From the NCBI GenBank assembly GCA_026705765.1, contig JAPPAB010000101.1, positions 1 through 55,542 of the forward strand: 55,542 bases of DNA, read 5' to 3'. This document shows positions 40,608 to 50,427 of the stretch, in pieces. Position 1 is the first letter of the stretch, and each line of letters opens with the position of its first letter. This stretch comes from Gemmatimonadota bacterium (GTDB taxonomy: Bacteria; Latescibacterota; UBA2968). The notes beneath the pieces were generated by a model, which searched no databases, was not told where the DNA came from, and saw only the letters and a program-made list of their open reading frames with translations. A program made the position numbers and the translations under genes.

Positions 40608-42314
40608 TTACTCGTCTGTGACGCATCCCTCCGAAGCCGTTTTTACGTTTTTGATGTATTTGTAAAGGGTGCCGCGGTTGGCTTTGTACGGCGGTTGGGT
40701 CCAGGCTGCACGGCGTTTTTCGAGTTCTTCGACAGAGACGTCCATGTTGATCTCGCCTTTTTGGCTGTCGATGGTGACCTCGTCGCCGGTTTGGACGAGG
40801 GCGATGGGTCCGCCTTCGATGGCTTCGGGAACGACATGTCCGATGAGAAAGCCGTGCGATCCACCCGAAAAACGCCCATCGGTAATCAGCGCGACATCCT
40901 GTACCAGCCCTGCGCCAGCCAATGCAGATGTGGGGGTGAGCATTTCCGGCATGCCGGGTCCGCCTTTGGGTCCTTCGTAGCGGATGATGATGACATTGCC
41001 TTTTTCGATTTTGCCCTGTTCGAGGGCGGCGAGCATGTCTTCTTCGCAGTCGAATACATTGGCCGCGCCTTTGAATACCTCGCCTTCTTTGCCCGTGATT
41101 TTTCCGACTGAACCTTCCGGTGCCAGATTCCCTCGTAAAATTTGCAGATGTCCCGTTGGCTTGATGGGGTCATTAAAGGGGCTTACGATGTCTTGCTGTC
41201 CTTCACCCGTGCCATAAGGAGGAAGGGCTTTTATGTCGGCGAGATTTTCGGCAATGGTTTTGCCCGTTACTGTCATCTGGTCGCCGTCGATGAGGTCGGC
41301 GTCGAGGAGGAGTTTCATCATTGTGGGTGTTCCGCCGATGTCGTGAAGCTCTTCCATGACGTAGCGCCCAGAGGGTTTGAGGTCACACAGGAGGGGCGTT
41401 TCGTTGGATATGTGTTGAAATTCGTCGATGTTGAGGTCTATGTCATAAGCTCTGGCAATGGCGAGTAGATGGAGCACGATATTGGTGGATCCGCCCGTGA
41501 CGACGGCGAGGCGGATGGCGTTGAGAAAGGATTGTTTGGTGACGATGTCGCGCGGTTTGAGGTCGGCTTCGAGCAGGGCGCGAACAGCGTGACCGGCGTG
41601 GATACATTCGGCGTGTTTGTCGGGGTCTTCGGCGGGTGTGCAGGAGGAATAGGGCAGGGAGAGGCCCATGCATTCGATGGCGCTGGCCATGGTATTGGCG
41701 GTGTACATGCCGCCGCAAGCACCGGCACCGGGGCAGGCGTGTTCGACGATTTCCTGACGTTCGGCATCGCTGAGCGAGTCTGTGAGAAATTCGCCGTAGC
41801 TTTGAAAGGCGGAGATGATGTCGAGTTTGCGTTCTTCACCTCGAATGGTGGCGCAACCTGGTTTTATGGTGCCGCCGTAGATCATCAGGGCAGGGCGGTT
41901 GAGGCGGCCCATTGCCATGACCACGCCGGGCATGTTTTTGTCGCAGCCGGGCAGTGCGATCAGGCCATCGTACCACTGCGCGCCCATGAGGGTTTCGATG
42001 GAGTCGGCTATGAGGTCGCGGGATTGAAGGGAGAAGGACATGCCGTCTGTGCCCATGGATATGCCGTCGGATACGCCGATGGTGTTGAAGCGCATGCCAA
42101 CGCATCCGGCTTCGGTGACGCCTTTTTTGGCTTCGGCGGCGAGGTCGTTGAGGTGCATGTTGCACGGGTTGCCTTCGTACCAGACCGAGGCGATGCCGAC
42201 CTGTGCTTTGTCCATGTCGGCGCGCGTGAGTCCCGTGGCATAGAGCATGGCCTGAGATCCACCCTGGGATTTTCTCTGGGTGATCTGTGAGCTGTACTTA
42301 TTCAGTTTTGCCAT
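40608..42314 (-). CDS. ilvD: Dihydroxy-acid dehydratase
   Basis: A 568-residue IlvD/Edd-family dehydratase that converts 2,3-dihydroxy-isovalerate and -methylvalerate to the 2-oxo acids of branched-chain amino acid synthesis. Cluster-ligand Cys motifs are visible in [16 protein letters not shown] and [23 protein letters not shown] precedes the ATG. The length is that of bacterial IlvD; sugar-acid dehydratases of the same family (Edd, xylonate dehydratase) are usually longer or differ in the C-terminus, so IlvD is preferred. It is convergent with PhyH 6 and divergent from mug. Confidence 0.92.
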   Translation of the reverse strand: MAKLNKYSSQITQRKSQGGSQAMLYATGLTRADMDKAQVGIASVWYEGNPCNMHLNDLAAEAKKGVTEAGCVGMRFNTIGVSDGISMGTDGMSFSLQSRDLIADSIETLMGAQWYDGLIALPGCDKNMPGVVMAMGRLNRPALMIYGGTIKPGCATIRGEERKLDIISAFQSYGEFLTDSLSDAERQEIVEHACPGAGACGGMYTANTMASAIECMGLSLPYSSCTPAEDPDKHAECIHAGHAVRALLEADLKPRDIVTKQSFLNAIRLAVVTGGSTNIVLHLLAIARAYDIDLNIDEFQHISNETPLLCDLKPSGRYVMEELHDIGGTPTMMKLLLDADLIDGDQMTVTGKTIAENLADIKALPPYGTGEGQQDIVSPFNDPIKPTGHLQILRGNLAPEGSVGKITGKEGEVFKGAANVFDCEEDMLAALEQGKIEKGNVIIIRYEGPKGGPGMPEMLTPTSALAGAGLVQDVALITDGRFSGGSHGFLIGHVVPEAIEGGPIALVQTGDEVTIDSQKGEINMDVSVEELEKRRAAWTQPPYKANRGTLYKYIKNVKTASEGCVTDE

Positions 42315-42407
42315 TGAAGATTTCCTTTCGTAGATGAACTTTGTCTTATTTTTCCAAGGTTGTAATTTAACCGATTTGTGGGAGATGTGTCAACAAGGGT
42401 GTGGCAT

Positions 42408-42920
42408 ATGGCTGATTATGTGTTGCGGGATTATTTGCGCGTGGGGCTGAATCTGGTGTTTGTGGGGTTTAATCCGAGCTTAAGGTCCGCAGAAATTGGT
42501 CATTATTACGCGGGGCGCGGCAATCAGTTCTGGCCGTTTTTGTACGAGGCTGGGCTGACGGATCGATTGTTGGAGCCGCGAGAAGATGCGACTATTTTGG
42601 ATTATAATATCGGGCTGACAGATATTGTGAAGGGGCGCGCGACGCGGGGAATTGGAGATTTGACGGATGGCGATTATGTGTCGGGTTTTGAATTGTTGCG
42701 AGAAAAGATGCGGAGGTATCGACCCCGGGTGATTTGTTTTAATGGGAAGAGCGGATATGCCAAAGTGATGGGCGGGAAGCGCGATTACGGTTTGCAAGAT
42801 GAGATGCTGGAAGGCGCGAAGCTGTTTCTCGCACCGTCAACGAGTGGTGCGCTGCCTATGCCGAGGGTTGAGAAATTGCGGTATTATCGAGAGTTGAAGT
42901 CTTTTGTTGATAACTTGTGA
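42408..42920 (+). CDS. mug: G/U mismatch-specific DNA glycosylase
   Basis: A 170-residue uracil-DNA glycosylase-fold protein of the Mug/TDG family. The catalytic loop is GFNPSLRS at residues 20-27 (GINPGLSS in E. coli Mug) with Asn22, followed by GRGNQFW. The second loop is PSTSGALPM in the place of NPSGLSR. It removes uracil or 3,N4-ethenocytosine opposite guanine. ATG 42408 has an AAGGGTG SD; an earlier in-frame start at 42378 has none. The sulfatase that follows begins 10 bases later, probably on the same transcript, with no obvious functional link. Confidence 0.88.
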   Translation: MADYVLRDYLRVGLNLVFVGFNPSLRSAEIGHYYAGRGNQFWPFLYEAGLTDRLLEPREDATILDYNIGLTDIVKGRATRGIGDLTDGDYVSGFELLREKMRRYRPRVICFNGKSGYAKVMGGKRDYGLQDEMLEGAKLFLAPSTSGALPMPRVEKLRYYRELKSFVDNL

Positions 42921-42930
42921 AGGAGCGAAG

Positions 42931-44340
42931 ATGAAGCGACCGAATATTTTGTTTGTGATGACCGATGACCACACGCCGCGCGAGATGAGCAGTTATGGCA
43001 ATCCGATTTTGCATACGCCCAATCTGGATCGCATTGGGAATGAGGGTACGCGGTTTAACAATTGTTTTTCTACTAACGCATTGTGCGCGCCTGCGCGGGG
43101 CACGGTGCTGACGGGATGTTTTTCACATGTCCACGGTATTCGGGGAAATTCTGAGAGGGCCGATGCGATTGAGTTTCTGGATCCGAATGTGCCGACGTTT
43201 CCCGAGTTGCTTCGCGATGCGGGATACAAGACCGCGTTGTTTGGCAAGTATCATATCCGGCAGGATCCGCGGGGTTTTGATACGTGGTGTATTCATCCCG
43301 GGCAGGGCGTGTATTTTGATCCGACGTATATCGATAATGGGAAGGAGGTGCAGAAGGAGGGGTATGCTACGGATATAACGACGGATATGGCGCTTGAATT
43401 TTTGAGGGGGCTGGATGGAGGACAGCCTTTCTGTCTGGTGTATCAGTTTAAGGCGCCGCATCGTCCGTTTACGCCAGCACCCCGACACGCGCATCTTTTT
43501 GATGATGTTGAGATTCCCCAGCCAGAGACTTATGGCGATGATTTTGCTACGCGGAAGATTGCGGCTCTGGCAGAAGATATGAAGTTTGATATTAGTCTGG
43601 CGCCCGATTACGACGATATACCCGAGGGTTTGAGTGAAGGGGAAAAGAAGGATTGGATTTACCAGCGTTTTATGAAGGATCGGTATCGCACGATTTACGG
43701 TGTGGATGAAAATCTGGGGCGGGTGCTGGATTATCTGGATGAGATGGGTTGGGCTGACGATACGCTGGTGATTTACACGTCGGATCACGGGTATTTTTTG
43801 GGCGATTACGGGTGGTACGACAAGCGGTTTATGTACGAGCCGTCGATTCGCATTCCGCTGGTGGTGCGTTATCCAAATGGAGGTATAAGCGGGAATGTGA
43901 CCGATGCGCTGGTGATGAATGTGGATTTTGCGCCGACGATTCTGGATTTTGCGGGTGTCGATATTCCCGAAGGTGTGCAGGGCGAGAGTTTGCGTCCGTT
44001 GCTCCAGGGGACAGAACCCGATGATTGGCGCAGGTCTGTTTATTACGCCTATTTTGAAGATTCGTGGGTGCTGCACGGCAAGGGGGCAGAGGCGATGTCA
44101 GAGCCGTCATTCCAGTATTTTACACCACACCGCATTGGCCCGCATCGCGGCGTGCGTACGGACCGCTACAAGTTGATTGAATATTATGCCGAGGGCGATT
44201 ACTGGGAGTTGTTCGATTTGCAAGAGGATCCCAATGAATTGCTAAATGTGTACGATGACGCCGCGTATGCAGATCTGGTGGGGGAGTTGAAGACCGAGTT
44301 GAGGAGGTTGCAGGCGCAGTATGGGGATTTGAGTGTGTGA
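42931..44340 (+). CDS. Sulfatase (choline-sulfatase-like), canonical site
   Basis: A 469-residue sulfatase with the complete metal/nucleophile set: TDDHTPRE at residues 11-18, maturation motif C52-A-P-A-R56 (formylglycine from Cys52) followed by GTVLTG, and YTSDHGYFLGDYGWYDK in the C-terminal half, which is typical of heparan/choline-type sulfatases. No signal peptide. AAGGAG lies before ATG 42931. It lies 10 bases after mug. The stop is 2 bases from the convergent lpdA stop, and no terminator is visible between them. The substrate is a sulfated sugar or alcohol. Confidence 0.9.
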   Translation: MKRPNILFVMTDDHTPREMSSYGNPILHTPNLDRIGNEGTRFNNCFSTNALCAPARGTVLTGCFSHVHGIRGNSERADAIEFLDPNVPTFPELLRDAGYKTALFGKYHIRQDPRGFDTWCIHPGQGVYFDPTYIDNGKEVQKEGYATDITTDMALEFLRGLDGGQPFCLVYQFKAPHRPFTPAPRHAHLFDDVEIPQPETYGDDFATRKIAALAEDMKFDISLAPDYDDIPEGLSEGEKKDWIYQRFMKDRYRTIYGVDENLGRVLDYLDEMGWADDTLVIYTSDHGYFLGDYGWYDKRFMYEPSIRIPLVVRYPNGGISGNVTDALVMNVDFAPTILDFAGVDIPEGVQGESLRPLLQGTEPDDWRRSVYYAYFEDSWVLHGKGAEAMSEPSFQYFTPHRIGPHRGVRTDRYKLIEYYAEGDYWELFDLQEDPNELLNVYDDAAYADLVGELKTELRRLQAQYGDLSV

Positions 44341-44342
44341 AG

Positions 44343-45755
44343 CTATTTTTTGGGCATGTACACGTCGGTCGCGGAGCCGAGGTGGATTTCTGAGGCGATG
44401 CCGATGGATTCGGCAAGCGAGGGGTGCGGGTGAATGGTGTGGGCAATGTCTTCGGCAACGGCAGCCATTTCAATGGCGAGTACGCCTTCGGCGATGAGGT
44501 CGCCCGCATGGGGTCCCACGATGCCCATGCCGAGTACGCGCTGGGTATAGGGATCGACAATGAGCTTGGTCTGGCCTTCGATGCGTCCAATGGCATGCGC
44601 TTTGCCAGAGGCGGCCCAGGGGAAGCGCACGATAGCGACTTTTCGGTCTTGTTTGAGAGCGTCGGTTTCGGTCAGGCCCACCCATGCAATTTCGGGATCG
44701 GTGTACACGACAGAGGGTATGAGTGCGTCAAAAGACGCGGGTTCGCTGGCGAGAACTTCGGCGGCGATTTTGCCTTCGTGTGCGGCTTTGTGAGCGAGGC
44801 CGGGGCCCGGAACGGCGTCGCCGATTGCAAAGAGGCGAGGGTCGTTTGTACGCATTTGTGAATCGACTTCGATGAATCCCTGATCGTTGGGTACAATGTC
44901 CGTGTTTTCAAGGCCGATATTATCTGTATTTGGGCGTCGGCCAATGCAGAGGAGTACGCGGTCGAATATTTCAGATGTTTTCGATTCTTCGCCTTCCCAG
45001 TGTACTTCAATACCGGTATTGACTTCTTCGATATGCGTGACGCGCGTGCTGGTGTGTATGGCGCTGAATGCCTGACGCAATCGGGTTTCGAGGGGTTTGA
45101 CGAGGTCGGGGTCGGTGCCGGGCAAGAGGGTGTCGGTCATTTCGACGACTGTGACGGCACTTCCCAATGCGGCATAGACACTGCCGAGTTCGAGGCCGAT
45201 GATGCCTCCGCCAACGACGAGAAGGCTTTTGGGTATTTCGTCGAGATCGAGTGCTGTTGTCGAGTCCAGGATGCGCGGTGTGTCGAGCGCAAAAATTGGG
45301 AGGATAATAGGGCGTGAGCCCGTGGCGATGATGGCGTGTTCAAATTCGACGCGGTCGATATCCCCATCACCTGTGATGGACGCGCTTTGAGAATTCTCAA
45401 ATTGCGCGTAGCCCGTCAGATGGGTGACTTTGCGCTGGCGCACCAGGCCAGACAGGCCAGTCGAGAGGCGGGTGATGATGTTGTCTTTCCAGCCTCGCAG
45501 GGCGTCCAGATCGATTTTGGGGGCGCCAAAGGTGAGGCCATATGTTCTGGCTTCACTGGCTTCGGTGATGAGTTCGGCAACGTGGAGCAGGGCTTTGGAT
45601 GGGATGCATCCGCGCAATAAACAGGTGCCACCGAGGTTGTCGTCGGCATTGACGAGGGTGACTTGCAGGCCCAGATCAGCAGCGCGAAAGGCCGCTGTAT
45701 ATCCGCCGGGACCGCCGCCGATTACGAGGAGATCGGTTTTGTGCGTTTCGGCCAT
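44343..45755 (-). CDS. lpdA: Dihydrolipoyl dehydrogenase (E3)
   Basis: A 470-residue flavoprotein disulfide reductase. The FAD loop is IGGGPGGYTAA at residues 12-22, the redox Cys pair is C45-LLRG-C50, and the NAD loop is VVGGGIIGLELG near 180. The catalytic base is in HPHPSLAESIG near the C-terminus. GGAGAAATCAC precedes the ATG. It is the last gene of the aceE-aceF-lpdA operon, 14 bases after E2, and reoxidises the lipoyl arm. The CLLRGC spacing segment differs from the common CLNVGC but keeps both cysteines. Confidence 0.93.
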   Translation of the reverse strand: MAETHKTDLLVIGGGPGGYTAAFRAADLGLQVTLVNADDNLGGTCLLRGCIPSKALLHVAELITEASEARTYGLTFGAPKIDLDALRGWKDNIITRLSTGLSGLVRQRKVTHLTGYAQFENSQSASITGDGDIDRVEFEHAIIATGSRPIILPIFALDTPRILDSTTALDLDEIPKSLLVVGGGIIGLELGSVYAALGSAVTVVEMTDTLLPGTDPDLVKPLETRLRQAFSAIHTSTRVTHIEEVNTGIEVHWEGEESKTSEIFDRVLLCIGRRPNTDNIGLENTDIVPNDQGFIEVDSQMRTNDPRLFAIGDAVPGPGLAHKAAHEGKIAAEVLASEPASFDALIPSVVYTDPEIAWVGLTETDALKQDRKVAIVRFPWAASGKAHAIGRIEGQTKLIVDPYTQRVLGMGIVGPHAGDLIAEGVLAIEMAAVAEDIAHTIHPHPSLAESIGIASEIHLGSATDVYMPKK

Positions 45756-45769
45756 GTGATTTCTCCAGT

Positions 45770-47029
45770 TTATCCGCCCATGAGCATGAGTTCCGGGTTT
45801 TCGAGCGCATCGACGATTTTTCGCATGAATCGCGCACCATCGGCGCCGTCAATAACGCGGTGATCATAAGATAGCGCCAAAGGCATGATGAGGCGGGGTT
45901 CAATGCGGCCTTCGCGCACGGTGGCTTCTTCTCTTGCGCGTCCAAATCCCAATATTGCAACTTCGGGGTGATTGACGATGGGGGTAAATTCGCCCACGCC
46001 CAGGCTGCCGAGGTTGGTGACGGTGAATGTGCCGCCTTGCAATTCGTCGAGGCCAATTTTGCCGGTGCGCGCGCGGTTGCTGATGTCGCCGAGTTCGAGA
46101 GCCAGTTCCAGGATGTCTTTGCGATCGACGTCTTTGATGACGGGAACGAGCAAGCCGCGTTCGGTGTCAACGGCGATGCCGAGGTTATAGTAGTGTTTGA
46201 GTATAATTTCATTGGTCCCCGCATCGAGGCTGGCGTTGAATTGCGGAAAGGTCTTTAGCGCGGTGATGATTGCTTTTAGCGCGAGGACAGTTGGCGTCAG
46301 TTTGGCCCCCAGTGCTTCGGTTTTTTCTTTGTTGCGCTGCCGAAATGCTTCGAGGTCCGTGACGTCTGCGCGATCAAATTGTGTGACATGAGCCACCTGT
46401 TGCCAGGCCTGGCTCATATTTTTTGCGATAATCTGCCGAACTTTGCTGAGGGGTTGGCGTTCGATGTTGCCCCATCTCGAGAAGTCGGGCAATTCGGAGG
46501 GCGCAACAGACACAGAACTTCCCGTTTGCCGGTCGCGCACAGCGGCTTTGATATCGTCTTGTGATATGCGTCCACCGGGACCTGAGCCAGCGACCTGGGT
46601 GAGATCTACGCCGAGCTCTCGCGCGAGCCGCCGCGTGGATGGGGCTGCGGGAATGGGGTCGCCGTTTGATGTGGGTGCAGGTGGCCTGGGTGCGGAAGGT
46701 GTTGGTTCGGGTGCTCTGGCGGTGGGTTCGGGTTCTTCTTCTGGTGCAGGAACTGGTGCTTCGACTTCTGGCTCGGGGACTGCTTGTTGTTCACCTTCTT
46801 CAACGGAGATCAATAAGCTGCCTACGGGCACGCGGTCTCCAGCACTGATGTGTATTTTTGTGATGGTGCCAGCAATACTGCTGGGTACTTCAACGAGGGC
46901 TTTGTCGGTTTCGAGCTCGACTACGCTCTGATCGACTTCAATGGTGTCGCCTTCGGCAACGAGTACGCTGACAACATCGCCGGCTTCTACACCTTCGCCG
47001 AGATCGGGAAGTTTAAATTCGGTTGCCAC
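45770..47029 (-). CDS. aceF: Dihydrolipoamide acetyltransferase (E2), single lipoyl domain
   Basis: A 419-residue E2. The lipoyl domain carries Lys43 in ELETDKALVEVP. An Ala/Pro/Glu-rich linker (about 85-125) leads to the peripheral subunit-binding domain (TRRLARELGVDLTQVAGSGPGGR). The catalytic domain ends with YDHRVIDGADG, with His390 and Asp394. It starts with GTG at 47029 behind AAGGAGG. It follows aceE by 25 bases. It moves the acetyl group to CoA in the pyruvate dehydrogenase complex. It has only one lipoyl domain, where E. coli AceF has three. Confidence 0.93.
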   Translation of the reverse strand: MATEFKLPDLGEGVEAGDVVSVLVAEGDTIEVDQSVVELETDKALVEVPSSIAGTITKIHISAGDRVPVGSLLISVEEGEQQAVPEPEVEAPVPAPEEEPEPTARAPEPTPSAPRPPAPTSNGDPIPAAPSTRRLARELGVDLTQVAGSGPGGRISQDDIKAAVRDRQTGSSVSVAPSELPDFSRWGNIERQPLSKVRQIIAKNMSQAWQQVAHVTQFDRADVTDLEAFRQRNKEKTEALGAKLTPTVLALKAIITALKTFPQFNASLDAGTNEIILKHYYNLGIAVDTERGLLVPVIKDVDRKDILELALELGDISNRARTGKIGLDELQGGTFTVTNLGSLGVGEFTPIVNHPEVAILGFGRAREEATVREGRIEPRLIMPLALSYDHRVIDGADGARFMRKIVDALENPELMLMGG

Positions 47030-47054
47030 AAGACCTCCTTAATCGCGGATTGAG

Positions 47055-49760
47055 TTAATAGTACGTCGTGACCGGGCCTGCCGATACCGGATCGATTTTC
47101 TCGGGGTCTATTCCGAGTTCGTCGATGGCTGTGGCGACCTGTTCGCGTTTGATTTTGCCCTGTTTTGCCAGGACGTGAAGCGCGGCCACAGCGATGCATT
47201 CGGCGTCAACTTCAAAATGCCGACGCAGAGCCTGGCGTGTGTCGCTGCGCCCAAATCCATCTGTGCCGAGGACCATCAGGTCTTCGGGCACCCAGGGGCG
47301 GATCATTTCGGGCAGGGCTTTCATGTAATCGGATGCGGCGACGATCGGGCCATCGGTTTTTTCGAGTACTTTGACGATATACGGCTTTTTTTGGCGTCGT
47401 GTTGGGTGTAGCATGTTCCACCGCTCTGTCTCGAGCGCGTCTCGCCGCAATTCTTTGTATGAGGTGACGCTCCACACGTCGGCAGAAATATTGTATTCGG
47501 CTGCGAGAATTTCTTGCGCGCGCAGGGTTTCGCGGAGGATGGATGCACTGCCAAAGAGCTGAACTTTGTGCTGGCCCTGTTGCATTCTGTGCTTTTTGAG
47601 CGGATAAATGCCTTTGACAATGCCTTCTTCAACGCCTTTGGGCATGGGGGGGTGTTCGTAGTTTTCATTGCCCAGGGTCATGTAGTAATAAACATCTTCC
47701 TGTTCCTGGTACATGCGTCGGATGCCGTCCTGGATGATGATGGCAATTTCGTAGGCATAGGCTGGATCGTAGGCAATACAGTTGGGAACGGATGAGGCGA
47801 GAATGTGGCTGTGCCCATCTTCGTGCTGGAGACCTTCGCCGTTGAGCGTGGTGCGCCCGGCTGTTCCGCCTAAGAGAAAGCCCTTGCAGCGGATATCGCC
47901 GGCCAGCCACATGAGATCGCCCACGCGTTGAAAGCCGAACATGGAATAGTAGATGTAGAATGGGATGGTGTTGACGCCGTGTGTGGCATAAGCTGTGCCA
48001 GCGCAGATGAATGAGGACATGGCACCGGCTTCGTTGATGCCTTCTTCGAGAATTTGGCCGTCCTGGGCTTCTCGGTAGTAGCTGATGTTGCCCGCGTCAA
48101 CGGGTTCGTATATCTGCCCCATGTGCGAGTAGATGCCGAGTTGCCGAAACAGGGAATCCATACCAAAGGTGCGGGCTTCGTCGGGGATGATGGGGACGAG
48201 CAGTTTGCCGATGTCTTTGTCGCGGGCGAGTTTGGCAAACAGGCGCGCAAAGGCCATGGTCGTAGAGGCCTGGCGATCGCCTGTACCTTTGAAAGCTTCG
48301 TCGAATACCTCGCGCGAGGGTGCTTGAATAGGTTCGGCACGTACACTTCGGGCGGGTAAATATCCGCCGAGTTCGCGGCGGCGTTGTTGTAAGTACTGCA
48401 TTTCAGGGCTGTCGTCGGGGGGGCGATAAAAGGGTGCTTTGCCCACTTCGCTGTCGGAGATGGGGATGTCAAATCGGCGTTTGAATTCTCGCATCTCGTC
48501 TTCTTCGAGCTTTTTTTGCTGGTGGGTCATGTTGCGGCCTTCGCCAGCTTCGCCCAGGCCGTAGCCTTTGATGGTTTTGGCCAGGATAACAGTTGGTGCA
48601 CCCTTGTGTTCCACGGCGGCTTTGAAGGCGGCGTACACTTTTTCGGGATCGTGACCGCCGCGACGCAATTTTTGGAGTTGTTCGTCCGAGAGGTGATCGA
48701 CCATTTTGAGCAGGTCGGGATGGGTACCAAAAAAGTCGCGGCGGATGTATTCGCCGGATTCGACGGTGTATTTCTGGTATTGACCATCGACGACTTCTTC
48801 CATGCGCTGCTGAAGCAGACCCTGGGTGTCTTTTTCCAGAAGTGCGTCCCAATCGTCTCCCCATATAATTTTGATGACATTCCAGCCAGCGCCGCGAAAG
48901 ACCTGTTCGAGTTCCTGGATGATTTTGCTATTGCCGCGCACGGGACCGTCGAGGCGTTGCAGGTTGCAGTTGATTACAAAGATGAGGTTGTCGAGTTGTT
49001 CGCGGGTTGCCAGGCTGATGGCGCCGAGGGTTTCGGGTTCGTCTGTTTCGCCGTCGCCGACGAAGACCCAGACTTTGGAATCGCGGGTCGATTTGAGGCC
49101 GCGGTCTTCGAGGTAGCGGTTGAAGCGGGCCTGGAAGATGCCCACGAGGGGGCCAAGTCCCATTGAGACGGTGGGAAATTGCCAGAAGTCGGGCATGAGA
49201 TAGGGGTGTGGATAGGAAGACAGGCCGCCGGGATTGCGGAGTTCGCGGCGGAAGTTTTCGAGGTGTTCGGTGCTCAGACGACCTTCGAGGAAGGCGCGGG
49301 CATACATGCCGGGCGAGGCATGGCCCTGGAAGAAGACCTGATCTCCGGAGAAATCGCCATCGGGCGCTTTGAAGAAGTGATTTTGGCCCACTTCGTATAG
49401 CGTGGCAGCCGATGCAAAGGTGGAGATGTGACCGCCAATGCCATCGGCTTCTTTGTTGGCACGGGTGACCATGGCCATGGCATTCCAGCGCACGAGACTT
49501 TTGATGCGGCGCTCGATTTCGCGGTCGCCCGGATAGGGCAGTTGTTTGTCGCGTGAGATGGTGTTGATATAAGGCGTATGAGATGCAAAGGGTATGTCAA
49601 CGCCCAAACTTTTTTGGGCTTCTTGTTCGAGGCGGTCGAGCAAATAGCGCACGCGGTCGGGACCGCCGTTTTGCAGAACATAAGCCAGAGATTCGATCCA
49701 TTCTTCGGTTTCGATGGGATCGGTATCGCGAAATGTACCTGGTGCGACAGAATCGGCCAT
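47055..49760 (-). CDS. aceE: Pyruvate dehydrogenase E1, homodimeric type
   Basis: A 901-residue ThDP enzyme. The cofactor motif is GDGETDEPETLGAIS, followed by VINCNLQRLDGPVRGN, nearly as in E. coli AceE. It decarboxylates pyruvate and acetylates lipoyl-E2. The start at 49760 (MADSVAPG) has AAGGGG upstream; the frame is open to 49820 without SD. It is the first gene of the operon, with a near-consensus promoter at 49867-49839 and a leader of about 70 bases. Homodimeric AceE with a bacterial E2/E3 operon is the proteobacterial arrangement and here supports aerobic or facultative metabolism. Confidence 0.94.
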   Translation of the reverse strand: MADSVAPGTFRDTDPIETEEWIESLAYVLQNGGPDRVRYLLDRLEQEAQKSLGVDIPFASHTPYINTISRDKQLPYPGDREIERRIKSLVRWNAMAMVTRANKEADGIGGHISTFASAATLYEVGQNHFFKAPDGDFSGDQVFFQGHASPGMYARAFLEGRLSTEHLENFRRELRNPGGLSSYPHPYLMPDFWQFPTVSMGLGPLVGIFQARFNRYLEDRGLKSTRDSKVWVFVGDGETDEPETLGAISLATREQLDNLIFVINCNLQRLDGPVRGNSKIIQELEQVFRGAGWNVIKIIWGDDWDALLEKDTQGLLQQRMEEVVDGQYQKYTVESGEYIRRDFFGTHPDLLKMVDHLSDEQLQKLRRGGHDPEKVYAAFKAAVEHKGAPTVILAKTIKGYGLGEAGEGRNMTHQQKKLEEDEMREFKRRFDIPISDSEVGKAPFYRPPDDSPEMQYLQQRRRELGGYLPARSVRAEPIQAPSREVFDEAFKGTGDRQASTTMAFARLFAKLARDKDIGKLLVPIIPDEARTFGMDSLFRQLGIYSHMGQIYEPVDAGNISYYREAQDGQILEEGINEAGAMSSFICAGTAYATHGVNTIPFYIYYSMFGFQRVGDLMWLAGDIRCKGFLLGGTAGRTTLNGEGLQHEDGHSHILASSVPNCIAYDPAYAYEIAIIIQDGIRRMYQEQEDVYYYMTLGNENYEHPPMPKGVEEGIVKGIYPLKKHRMQQGQHKVQLFGSASILRETLRAQEILAAEYNISADVWSVTSYKELRRDALETERWNMLHPTRRQKKPYIVKVLEKTDGPIVAASDYMKALPEMIRPWVPEDLMVLGTDGFGRSDTRQALRRHFEVDAECIAVAALHVLAKQGKIKREQVATAIDELGIDPEKIDPVSAGPVTTYY

Positions 49761-49838
49761 GGTAAACCCCTTTGTTCTGTGGTGCAATGACAGGTATTTG
49801 AAATATACGCTCGTATCCAAATATCAATTCTGTGGTGA

Positions 49839-49867
49839 AATTTACGAGGGATAATGAATTTTGTCAA
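49839..49867 (-). promoter_or_regulatory. Sigma70 promoter of the PDH operon
   Basis: On the minus strand TTGACA (49867-49862), 17 bases, TAAATT (49844-49839). The start would be near 49832, 72 bases before the aceE ATG. The rest of 49761-50022 shows no supported gene. Confidence 0.6.
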
Positions 49868-50022
49868 ATGTACAGTGTGTTTTTGCGCGAGAGGATGTTG
49901 GATTTTAAGGAAAGGGATCTGGATAAGATATTGTTAATTAGTAAAATAGTGTCATTAGTTGACTGGTTGGTAAAATATAATAAAAAAACAGAGCATCTCG
50001 CATCTTTCGAGGGAAGATGATG

Positions 50023-50415
50023 TCAGGCGTCCGGTACTTGTTGTCCCCGATGGCAGGTCTGGCAGGTGATTTGGGTGAATTGTCCTTCTTTGAAGTCTTT
50101 GAGGATTTCGCCATTGATTTTTTGCGTCATGGTAATCATGAGGCGCGCGATGTCTTTGCGGGGGTTTTCGTCTGAGGCAAAGTCATAAGTGGATAGGGAT
50201 TGGCCTTCTTCCCCTTTGTGGCAAGCGTGACAGCGCACGCCCAGGGCTTTGCTAAAGTCTTTCATGTATTGCATGAGTTGTGCTTTTTTGATGTCTTTGG
50301 GCAGGACTTTTAAGTTGGTGTAGGTGTCGGGTATTTGGGCGAAAGATGCGGTGACGATCAGAGAGATGAGGGAACTGAGTGTGAGAATGAGTGCGATGAG
50401 TAATGAACGGTGCAT
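50023..50415 (-). CDS. Periplasmic diheme c-type cytochrome (reaction-centre cytochrome-like)
   Basis: A 130-residue protein with a signal peptide (residues 1-26, ending SFA). Two heme c sites: CHACH at 62-66 and CQTCH at 118-122. The LKVLPKDIKKAQLMQYMKDF start and STYDFASDENPRKDIARLM middle match the CytoC_RC-type (PF02276) soluble proteins common in Acidobacteria and related phyla. It would carry electrons in the periplasm; an enzyme partner is not obvious. It lies 12 bases after the FAH-family gene, in one transcript. Confidence 0.85.
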   Translation of the reverse strand: MHRSLLIALILTLSSLISLIVTASFAQIPDTYTNLKVLPKDIKKAQLMQYMKDFSKALGVRCHACHKGEEGQSLSTYDFASDENPRKDIARLMITMTQKINGEILKDFKEGQFTQITCQTCHRGQQVPDA

Positions 50416-50427
50416 AGTGCCTCCTTT

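Noticed and set aside
49832-50020. 62-codon open frame between aceE and the cytochrome gene
   Set aside because: No SD, no recognisable motif, and it overlaps the promoter of the aceE operon on the other strand.
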